Origin: Aquabacterium fontiphilum
GTDB lineage: Bacteria; Pseudomonadota; Gammaproteobacteria; Burkholderiales; Burkholderiaceae_C
Assembly (NCBI RefSeq): GCF_009909205.1
Contig: NZ_JAAAPN010000001.1
Coordinates: 124,001-188,000 of the forward strand
Reading direction: 5' to 3'
DNA: 64,000 nt
Shown here: piece by piece, positions 53,902 through 63,400 of the stretch
Position numbering within the stretch: position 1 is the first letter of the stretch
Layout of the letters: the number at the start of each line of letters is the position of its first letter
Notes under the pieces: model-generated
Seen by the model: only the letters and a program-made list of their open reading frames with translations
What the model was told of the DNA's origin: nothing
The model's database searches: none
Translations under genes and position numbers: made by a program

Positions 53902-56900
53902 ATGGGCAAGCAAGACGAACTCCACACCGAATGCCTGGACGCGGGCGTCACCGATGGCCGCGCCTTCATCGAAACCGCCTCGCCGCTGACCCGCCTGCAT
54001 TACTTCGACGGGCGCTTCCTGCGCGCCGACGACCTCGCGCAGGAGCAGGCCTATCACCGCCTGCGCGTGCATCTGGCCAACCAGGCCGGCGGCTGGGGCG
54101 TGGTCCACGGTCTGGATGTCGAGGTCGAAGGCGACCAGCTCACCGTGCTGCCCGGTCTGGGCGTCACGCCGGCGGGCGAATTCGTGATGGCCGTGGGCGA
54201 GGTGTCGGCCCGTCTGAGCGAGTTGCTGGCCGTGGCCAAGCCGGCGCCTTCCACGGGCTCTGGCGCGGCCGGCTTTGCACCCTGCACCGAGCCGACCACC
54301 GGCCCGGTCACCACCTCCGTGGGCGACGGGCTGGTCGTGTATGAGCTGACGGCGGGCCCCATTGATGCGCTGTGCGGCAACGAGCCGGTGCACGGCAAGC
54401 TGTGCGAATCGGCCTGCGTCTCGGATGCCCGGCACAGCCAGGTGCGCGACGGTCTGGTGCTGCGCCTGCGTCCGATCGCGCTGCCGCTGCCGCAAAGCCC
54501 GCTGTACGGCACCGCGCACCTGCGCAACCGCGTGGCCTCGGCGTACTTCGCGCGCGAGCGTGCCGCCGTGCCGCACCTGCTCAACCCGCAAGGCCTGCGC
54601 GGGCCCGTATGGTGCGGGCCAGCCAGCATCGGCGCAGCCAATGAACTGGTGCTCGGTGTGCTGGTGCGCGAGGGGCAGACGCTGAAATCGCTCGACATCT
54701 GGACGGGCCGGCGCGAGCGCATGGAGACCCAGGCCCGTGCCTATTGGCAGGGCCGGATGGCCATGCGCCCGTGGAACGCCTATCTCGCGCAGATCCTGCA
54801 GTTCCAGTGTCAGCTCAGCGCCGGGCTGGGTGCCGACGTCGACCTGGGCACCCCCGCTGACCCCTGCGACGCCTTGCGCGACGCGCTGGACCGCACGCGT
54901 CGAGAGATCCGCACGCTGCACAAGCAGTATGCCGACAGCGCCAAGCAGATGGTCGAACGCCTGGGCGGCCGTGTGACCAAGACGGATGCCACCTGGATGG
55001 TCAATGAGACGCAATCGTCCGTGGCGCACCTGCAGGCCCTGGATGCCGCGCTGGCCAAGCTCGATGTGGGCGTGGGCAAGCAGCATCCGTCGCGCTGGCT
55101 GCTGGCCAAGGGCTTTGGCGAGCTGCCGCCGGCCGGCTACCTGCCGGTCGCCGCGAGCCAGCCGGTGGCCGAGCAGCTTGCCCGCTGGTTCGGCGAAGGT
55201 GTGCGACTGCACTTGCGCGCTGCGCCATTCGACGCTTTGCCCCACCTGCTGGAAGAAGCCCAGCACATGAACCGCATCTCGCTGACCAAGGGCATCGACA
55301 ACCCGCAGGCGCTGGAAGACGTGGAGGTGTTCGTGCCCGATGGCGCCGTGGGCGCCACGGTTGCACCACCGCCGGGCACATGGTGGCAGACGCGGATGCA
55401 CACGCCCGTGGCAGGCAGCCTGGCGGTGATGTCCGTGCTCTCGGCGGGCCAGGAGACGATGGAGATGAAGATGGCCGATGCCGAGGCGACGGCCCCCGCG
55501 GCCGGCCAGGACATGCAGGCCATGCGCACCCACATGCATGCCGCGCCCGAGGCAGGCAAGGCCGTGAATGTGGCGGGTCGGCTCCCCGATGCGGTCGACG
55601 GTCTGACCCGCACCGACCGGGATGCCACAGCCGGACACCGTGTGACCATGGTGCTGGGCGCGCGACCCGCGCTGCACGATGAAGACGAGGAGCCAGACGA
55701 CACGGCCGCCTCGGCCGTAAGCTACGCCGCCGCCGACTTGCGCGACGACCCGTTCGCACTGGCCGTGGGCGGGCAGTCTCCGATGCAGCTGGAGCTGGCG
55801 CTGCAGGTCGCGCGCCAGGGCCAGCCAGTGGGGTGGCACCTTCAGGGCATGGGCACGATGACCGTGCTGCATCGCAGCAGCCAGGGGCAGCGTACCGTGC
55901 TGCGCATCCAGATCGATCTGGACCAGCATCTGGTGGCGCGATGGGCGGGTCAGTCCACCAGCCAGCGCAAGCAAGTGCGGCGCAGCTACGTGATCACGCG
56001 CCAGGGCGATGCGCGCGACGGCCTCTTGCGCATCGACGATGGCCAGCAGGCGCCCGACTCGCCGCCCATCGACGTGAGCTGGGACGACATGCCGCGACAG
56101 GCGGTGGTCGGGCTGGACTGGCGCAACATGCTCAAGCAGGCTGCCGACGAGGCGACGCGCGCGGCCATCCAGGCCGCCATCGATGCGCTGGATGCCACCC
56201 CCGGGGATGGGCGGCTGGAACTGATGACCTTGCAAGCCCTGCCCGCCATGCCATCGGCCAGCTCGCCGCTGGCCGCGCGTGCGCTCAATGGTCTGACCCA
56301 GCTGGCCGACACGCTGGCGGATCCAGCGCTGTTCCACCGTGCCCGTCAGCGGTTGCTGCCGGTGCCGAAGGCGGGATCGGCGCAGGCGGTGCGCGCCGTG
56401 CACGACTGGGTGATGTTCCGGCGCGCGCGCCCGCATTTCTGTGATCCGGTCTGCAGCCAGCCGCTGCCCGCGTCGGTCACCGAGGCCTTCCAGGTCTGGC
56501 ATCTGAAGGTGGGCTCCTCCAAAGAGCTCGAGATGCTCAAGCAGGCCTTGCAGCGCAACGACGATGCGGTGCTGGCCAAGCTGCAGCCGCGGCGTGTCGG
56601 TGTGCTGCGCTACCTTGACGACAACACGGCGCCCGAGGAGACGACCGCCGATGTGCGGGCCATGTGGCAGGCCGCTCAGCCGGCCAGCCGCGTGGCGCTG
56701 GCCTGTGTGTGGGAGCGTCGGCCCCAGGCGGGACAGGGCTGGCAGAACCACTTCCGTGTGCGCGAGATGCTGCGCATGCTCGACGGCATCGTGCAGCCCC
56801 CGGCCACCGGCAGCGGCGTGGTGGGCACGCTGACACGCACACCCGCGGTGCTGGATGACGCCGGGCTCGATGGCGGGATGCTGGTGGTCACGCTGGAGGA

Positions 56901-57393
56901 AGCGGCGGCGCAGACGGTCAGCCACCGCGTCGTGATGCTGCCTTATGAGGTCTACCAGCGCACGCTGGGGCAGATGCGCAAGCAGCCTGACCAGGGCTGG
57001 GCCGAGCTGGCGGACTACCTGGCGAAGATGAAGGAGGCCGCCGGGGCGGTGACGCACGTGGTCGAGCGGGTGCCGGATCGCATCGTGCAGTTCACCGGCG
57101 GCAGCCTGCATGCCACCGACATGACGCTGCTCCAGCAGGATGCGGCCTACATGACACGGCAGCCCCACGAACTGGGCTACCTGTTCCTGGCTTTCCGCGT
57201 GGACGCGCGTGCGCCGCTGGCCGCCGGGGTCCAGCCGGCTGTGCAGCACGATGCCCTGAAGAAGTTGCTGAACGTGCCTGGGGGGACGCCGCCCAGCGGG
57301 GGGGACGATGGCCACATCGCCTCGACGGTGACCGACTTTGGTGGCGCCCAGGTGCTCACGGTGGTCGGTGTGTTGCGCATGGAACTGAACTGA
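53902..57393 (+). CDS. Large eCIS-associated 'YFDGR-HG.GVV.GL' family protein
   Basis: This 1163-residue protein starts with the module shared with its neighbour (LHYFDGRFLRADDLAQEQAY, then GWGVVHGLDVEVEGDQLTVL). The body is mixed: a helical part (about residues 330-400) and later beta-rich sections, with no recognised catalytic motif. It lies eight bases after the previous stop and 29 bases before the giant cargo-like gene. Such large proteins may be surface fibres, receptor-binding parts or effectors; this cannot be decided here. No signal peptide is seen. Confidence 0.6.
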   Translation: MGKQDELHTECLDAGVTDGRAFIETASPLTRLHYFDGRFLRADDLAQEQAYHRLRVHLANQAGGWGVVHGLDVEVEGDQLTVLPGLGVTPAGEFVMAVGEVSARLSELLAVAKPAPSTGSGAAGFAPCTEPTTGPVTTSVGDGLVVYELTAGPIDALCGNEPVHGKLCESACVSDARHSQVRDGLVLRLRPIALPLPQSPLYGTAHLRNRVASAYFARERAAVPHLLNPQGLRGPVWCGPASIGAANELVLGVLVREGQTLKSLDIWTGRRERMETQARAYWQGRMAMRPWNAYLAQILQFQCQLSAGLGADVDLGTPADPCDALRDALDRTRREIRTLHKQYADSAKQMVERLGGRVTKTDATWMVNETQSSVAHLQALDAALAKLDVGVGKQHPSRWLLAKGFGELPPAGYLPVAASQPVAEQLARWFGEGVRLHLRAAPFDALPHLLEEAQHMNRISLTKGIDNPQALEDVEVFVPDGAVGATVAPPPGTWWQTRMHTPVAGSLAVMSVLSAGQETMEMKMADAEATAPAAGQDMQAMRTHMHAAPEAGKAVNVAGRLPDAVDGLTRTDRDATAGHRVTMVLGARPALHDEDEEPDDTAASAVSYAAADLRDDPFALAVGGQSPMQLELALQVARQGQPVGWHLQGMGTMTVLHRSSQGQRTVLRIQIDLDQHLVARWAGQSTSQRKQVRRSYVITRQGDARDGLLRIDDGQQAPDSPPIDVSWDDMPRQAVVGLDWRNMLKQAADEATRAAIQAAIDALDATPGDGRLELMTLQALPAMPSASSPLAARALNGLTQLADTLADPALFHRARQRLLPVPKAGSAQAVRAVHDWVMFRRARPHFCDPVCSQPLPASVTEAFQVWHLKVGSSKELEMLKQALQRNDDAVLAKLQPRRVGVLRYLDDNTAPEETTADVRAMWQAAQPASRVALACVWERRPQAGQGWQNHFRVREMLRMLDGIVQPPATGSGVVGTLTRTPAVLDDAGLDGGMLVVTLEEAAAQTVSHRVVMLPYEVYQRTLGQMRKQPDQGWAELADYLAKMKEAAGAVTHVVERVPDRIVQFTGGSLHATDMTLLQQDAAYMTRQPHELGYLFLAFRVDARAPLAAGVQPAVQHDALKKLLNVPGGTPPSGGDDGHIASTVTDFGGAQVLTVVGVLRMELN

Positions 57394-57422
57394 CCGCGAC
57401 GGGTTGATCGCACGGACCCATC

Positions 57423-60400
57423 ATGGCCCAGTCTGCCCCGCCCCGCGCCGACACCAAGAAGCCGGCCACACCCGCTGCGCCTGCGAAGGACGCGGCGGGT
57501 CAGGGCGCTGCGGCCCCCCAGTCAGCGCGTCGGGATGATGGCAAGGCGGTCAATCAGGGCGCCAGCAAGGGTGCCGATAAGAGCGCCAATAAGGCCGCAG
57601 ACAAGGCAGCCGACAAGGACGCCAACAAGGACGCCTTCGCCAGACTCGCCGCGCGCCCCAAGCTGGCCGTGACCGAGCCTGGCGATGCGATCGAGCGCGA
57701 GGCCGATGCCATGGCCGATCGGGTGATGCGTCAGCCTGCTGGCGCGCCTGCTGCCGCTGGGGCCAAGCCGGCGCCCACGGCGCGTGATGACAAGCGCCAG
57801 GCTGGCCCCGCAGGCCTCGCGGGCGCTGCGGACAAGCCTGTCCAGCGGGCCGCGTCGTCTCAGGCACAGGATCCGTCCGGCTCGAAACAGCCTGACAGTC
57901 CGGAGGCCCTGAAAGCGAGCCTGGGCCCGGGTGAGCCGCTGGATGCAGACGCCCGCGCGTTCTTCGAGCCGCGCTTTGGGCGCGACCTGTCGCACGTGCG
58001 GGTGCACCACGACGCTGCGGCCGCCGACGCGGCGCGCGCGCTGCACGCGCGGGCCTTCACCTTCGGTCACCATGTGGTCTTCGCCGCAGGCGAGTATCAG
58101 CCGGGCGGTGAATCGAGTCGCCACCTCATGGCGCACGAGCTGGCCCACGTCATGCAGAACGACGACATGGGGTTGGCCGCGGTCGTGGCGCGCGCGCCGG
58201 CGGCTGCGCCGGCCACCAACCCGGCCTATGCCGATCCCAACGACGTCCGCCAGGCTGCCATTGATCCGGTCAAGGACAAGAAGGCGCGCAAGGGCTTGGA
58301 AACCTTGCGGCTGCCGGAGATCAAGGCGCGGCATGCACCGGTGTACAAGAAGCGAGCGGGGAAGTCACTGAAACGGCCTGCCGGGTACGACCGTGACAAA
58401 CCGGCCTTTGCCACAGACCAGGTCAACAAGTGGAAGAAGGCGGTCGACCTGGCCCCGCATTACGACAGCATCGGCTTCGATCCCGCGGGCGGACGGCAGA
58501 GCCTGACCTGGTTCGGCGCCACGCGCCAGACCATCAGTGGCACCGTCGGCGAGGTGGTCGAACGGCTGAAGGTGCCCACCTGGGCGCCGGATGGCAGCTG
58601 GTTCAACAGCCCCATGCAGGTGGACCACATCGTCGAAGTGCAGGTCGGCGGTGAAGATGCGTTCGAGAACTACGAGCTCTTGACGGGCAAGCACAACACC
58701 AACGTGGGCTCCTTGCTGCGCTCGGCCATCTATGCCAACGTCAAGACCTATCTGGCGGCGGTGGACAAGAACACCGGCGACAACCTGGTCAAGTCCTACC
58801 TGAAGGACAACGACATCAAGTTCGAGGAAGTGGAGGGTGGCGGGGCCGGCAAGAACCCGGAGTCCACCTCCCAGTTCTGGAGCCGCGAACAGATCGCCAA
58901 GGGCGAGCACCTGGTCTGGCTCAAGAACGACCCGCGCGCGGCCAAGGACGACGGCACGCACAAGGACCGCTTCGCGCTGTACTCTGACACGGGCGCCGGC
59001 TTCATCGATGCCTTCCCGCTGAAGAAGAACAAGGTCAATGTGCACAACAGCGGGCGGCTCGCGGGCTTGCGCATCGACTCGATCACGTTGACGGCCGATC
59101 TGGACCAGCCGGGGACAGGACCGGTCGGGACGCTGGAAGGGACGTGGGACCTGCCGCGAACCGTCAAGGTCAACGCCGGCAAGCGTTTCACCGCGACGCT
59201 CAACCGCATCACCAGCAAGCCCTACGCTGGGGCCCTGGCCAGCTTGAATCCGCCGGGGCTCGACGTGCCCGGCGCCAGCCCCGTTGCCTTCGAGCAGGTC
59301 AGCGTGGTGCGGGGGCAGGTGGTCGCCGATGGCATGCTCACCGCCAGCCACGAACTGTTCCAGGGCCTGCAGATCCCGGTTCGCTGGCGGGGCGATGAGC
59401 TGGCTTTCGAACACACGCTCTCAGCGGGCGACCTCAGCGACAAGCTCAAGCTGCCGGGCATCACCGTCGATGACGCGAGCCTCACGCTCTTGTATGGCAC
59501 CAAAGGCCTGGGCGCCGAGGGCCACCTGGGCTTCACCATCAAAGGATTTGGTTCAGGTCATCTCACGGTGGGCATGCGCTCGGGCAAGGAGGCACCCATC
59601 CTGTATGCCAAGGGCGCCCTCACGGCCGACCGCAAGCTCTTCGATCTGGCCAAGGTCGAACTGGGCTACACCACGGGCGAGGGCTTCAGCGGCAAGGGCA
59701 CGCTGGGCATCACCAACCCGGACAAGATCAAAGGCATCAAGTCGGCCAGCCTCTCGGTGTCCTATGCCAACTCGGTCTTCACGGCCACCGGTGATGTCAT
59801 GCCCGACATCCCGGGTCTGAAGGCCGCGTCGCTGTCGGTCACGTATGCACAGGAACAGCTCCAGGTCACCGGCAAGCTGTCGCTTGATGAGAAGGTGCCC
59901 ATGGTTGAGGCGGCCGACATCACCGTGTCGGTCAAGCAGGCGGGCGAGCAGTGGAAGGTGTCGGCCAACGGCGAGGTCACGCCCAAGATTCCCGGCCTCA
60001 GCGGGGCCAAGCTCGCCTTCGACTACAGCGACGGCACGGTGTTGCTGGAGGGCAGTTTCGACTTCAAGAAGGGCCCGCTGAGCGGCACGGTGAAAGCGGG
60101 CGTCACCAACGCGGCAGTCGATGAACACGGCAAGCGTGCCGACAAAGGCGAGGGCGGCACGTTCAAGGCGTTTGGCGCCGCCGACATCGACGCCAAGCTG
60201 ATTCCCGACGTGCTCACCGGCACGCTCAAGCTGCGGCTGGCGCCAGATGGCACGGTGCGCGTGGGCGGCGGCCTCAAGGTCGACGAGGTGCAACTGTTCC
60301 CTCGGGTGCCCAAGGGCAAGGCCGAGTTCATCGACGAGGCGTATGAGTCGCCATCGGTGCCCGTGCCGGGTCTGGGCTTTTCAGTGGGCTCGGTGTCGGT

Positions 60401-63400
60401 GGGCGTCACCGTCTCGGCCACGGCCACGCTCAAGGCCCATGCCTACATCGGGCCCGGCAAGCTCAAGGGCGTGTTCATCGAGGTCGAGGAGTTCGACCCG
60501 GCCGCCGTGGACATCGACCAGCTCAAGTTCAAGGGCGGCGGGCGCTTCGAGGTGCCGGGCGACGCGGGCGTCAAGGTCGGGGCGCAGCTCAACCTGGAGT
60601 TCAGCGCGGCCGTGGCCAGCCTGGTGGGCAGCGTGGGGCTGGAAGCCGGCGTCAACATCCCCGACGACAAGCAGCCGATTCTGGGGGCCAAGACCGACTT
60701 CACCTACAGCGTGGCCAATGGGCTCGATCTGTCCAGCACGCTCAGCCTGAACATCAACCCGGCGCTGACCTTCCGGGTGTTTGGCGAGGTGGCGGCCAAG
60801 CTCAACCTGCTGGTCAAGAAGGTGACGGTGTGGAGCAAGAACTTCACGCTGGCGCAGGCCAGTTACCAGTTGCCCGTGGGCATCAGCGCCACCGGCACCG
60901 TGGGCTACAACTCCAAGACCGGCAAGATCACGCCGGAGAAGATCTCGGATGCGTTCAGCATCAAGCAGCCCACACTGGATGCCAGCACCCTGCGCGATGT
61001 GGCCACCAACAAGGCCGGCCCCCCCGTGGTCAAGACCACCGACGACCAGGGCAAGGCGGCCGGTGCGTCCGAGCTCACGCACACCGAGCCGGTGTGCAGC
61101 GCCGAGCCCCTGGCGTCGACCGAGCCCAACCAGTCGGTCATGCCCAAGCGCGCCGATGGCACCGCCGAGGCTGGCGCGCGGGCGCCCACCGAGGTCGACG
61201 AAGGCGTGGTTCAGCGCCTGGGCGCCGGCGAGCCACTGGACGCCGCCACCCGTGGCCACATGGAACAGCAGCTCGGTGCGGATTTCTCGCAGGTGCGTGT
61301 GCACACCACGCCGATGGCCGAGCGCGAAGCCGAACGCCTGCAGGCTCGCGCCTTCACCGTGGGCCACGACATCGCCTTCGCCCCGGGCGCCTACCAGCCC
61401 GACAGCGCCGAGGGGCAGCGCCTGCTGGCGCATGAACTGGCTCACGTCCTGCAGCAGCAGCGCGGCGTGGCCCGCCAGGTCATGCGCACGGACGACACGC
61501 CGGCCGCCTCGGCAGCAGCCCCCGCACCTGCGGCCGCCAGCGCCGCGCCACCGGCCGCGGGCCCTGCGCCGGCCGCGGGTGGCGCGGCTCCCCGCGAGGC
61601 CGGCGAGCCCGCGCTGGGCGACATCACCCTGCCGCAGCTCAAGCTGCCATCGCTGAAGTACACCGAAAGCGACGACAACCGCCACCGCCACGCGGCCTAC
61701 CAGCGCGCACTCACGGCGGGCGTGCGCCGGCCGGCCGGCTACCGCCGTGCCGACCTCGACTCGCGTCAGCAAAGCCTGTGGCGACAGGCCACGCCGCCCG
61801 GCACACTGCGCACCGCCATGCAGACCGTGGTCAGCGGCCTGGAGGCCGACAAGGTGTATGTGGCCGTGCCGCGCCAGCGCACCCTGGCCAATGCCGGCAG
61901 CCATGTGATGGTGGGGCGCATGAACGACCTCGCGCTGGCGTTGCGCCAGCCCCGCTGGACCCGCGATGGCGATCCGCAGGAGCACCCGTTCGAGGTCGAT
62001 CACATCGTCGAGCTGCAGATCGGTGGCATCGGCTACGACCGCATCGAAAACCTGGAGCTGCTTGAGCGCAGCGCCAATGGTGCCTCCGGCCGGGCCATCG
62101 ACCGCTTCATGGACGAGGCCTTTGCCGCCTATGCGCGCTCTGACGCGGCGCGCAGCCTGCCGGTCGAGCAGCGTCAGGCCGAGGTGCTCAAGCGGCGCTT
62201 CCATGTTCGCTTCGGCAGCTTTCTGGCCGAGGGCGACCCTGCGGTCGGGCATCGCTACACCCTGGACAACGTGCTGGCCGCACAACCGGCCCAGGGCCTG
62301 CGCATCTACGACCCGTCCAACCTGACGGGCGCTCCCTCTGACGGGCATGCCGTGCAGCCCTGGCCCGCCGGGGTGGATGCCGCGCGCTACACCGGCTCGC
62401 CCAACCTGCTGGTGCTGTATCCGACCAAGCGCGGTGGCCAGCCCAAGTCGGTGCCCCTGCGTGACGGGCAGCCGGCCGACGCCGACCGCGTGCTGCGCGA
62501 CTGGCTGCCCGGGCTGAACACGAGTGGCCTGACGCTGACCCTCAGTGGCTCGGCCACCGGCCCGATGGGGCAGGTTCGCGGCCGGCTCGTGCACGCCCAG
62601 CTGGCTGAGGGCGCGCGCGCCGATGTGGCCATCGACATCGTGCGCCTGCCGCGCCTGACCAACGCCGGCGTGCTCGACACCGACAGCCTGCTGGAGCGCT
62701 TCCGCGGCATCTTGCGCGAAGGGGGCGTCACGGCCCTGAGCCCCGTGGTCATCAGCGACATGGACATCGTGCCGGGCCTCGGCCTGACGGTGCACGGTCA
62801 TGTCGAGCCCAGCATCGCGCTGCTGCGCGGCTCGCGCCTGGACTTCCGCCTGCTTGGCAACGACCTGCAGGTCTACAAGGCGTTCTCAGGCGGCGAGCTG
62901 GCCCTGGGCGGGCCCTTCCGCATCGATGGCTGCGACCTCACTGTGGCCTTGGGCACGCGCAGCGGGCTCACCCTCGACGGCGGTGTGGCCTACAGCATTG
63001 CCCGCCTGGGCCAGGGCAACCTGCGCGGTGCGGCCAGCCGGGAGGGCTTCCGGCTCACCGGTGATTTCCAGTTTGATCGCAACCTGTTCGATGGCGAAGC
63101 CAGCGTGCGCCTGACCTATGCGCGCACGCCCGACGCGCCCGAGGGCAAGCTGTCCGGCGGCGGGCGCCTGGCCATCGGCCCGGGCAAGGTGCGTGGCATC
63201 CAGCGCGCATCGGTCGATGCCAGCTTTGATGGCGAGCAGCGCAGCATCCAGGGTACGGCCGAACTGGCGATTCCGGGCGTCGAGTCGGCGACGCTGGGGG
63301 TGACGTTCGACCCGGAACGCGGCACCATGATCGGCGGCACGGCCCGCTTTCGCGATCGACCGGGTTTGCGCAACGGGCGCATCGAGGCCGCGCTTGCCCA

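Noticed and set aside
53770..57315. Minus-strand open frame of 1181 residues opposite the large eCIS protein
   Set aside because: The plus-strand frame has a recognisable N-terminal module and sensible starts; the antisense product is His/Arg/Gly-rich without features.
60381..62801. Minus-strand open frame of 806 residues inside the giant cargo
   Set aside because: It lies opposite DUF4157 and HNH-like motifs encoded on the plus strand, and its composition is that of an antisense shadow.
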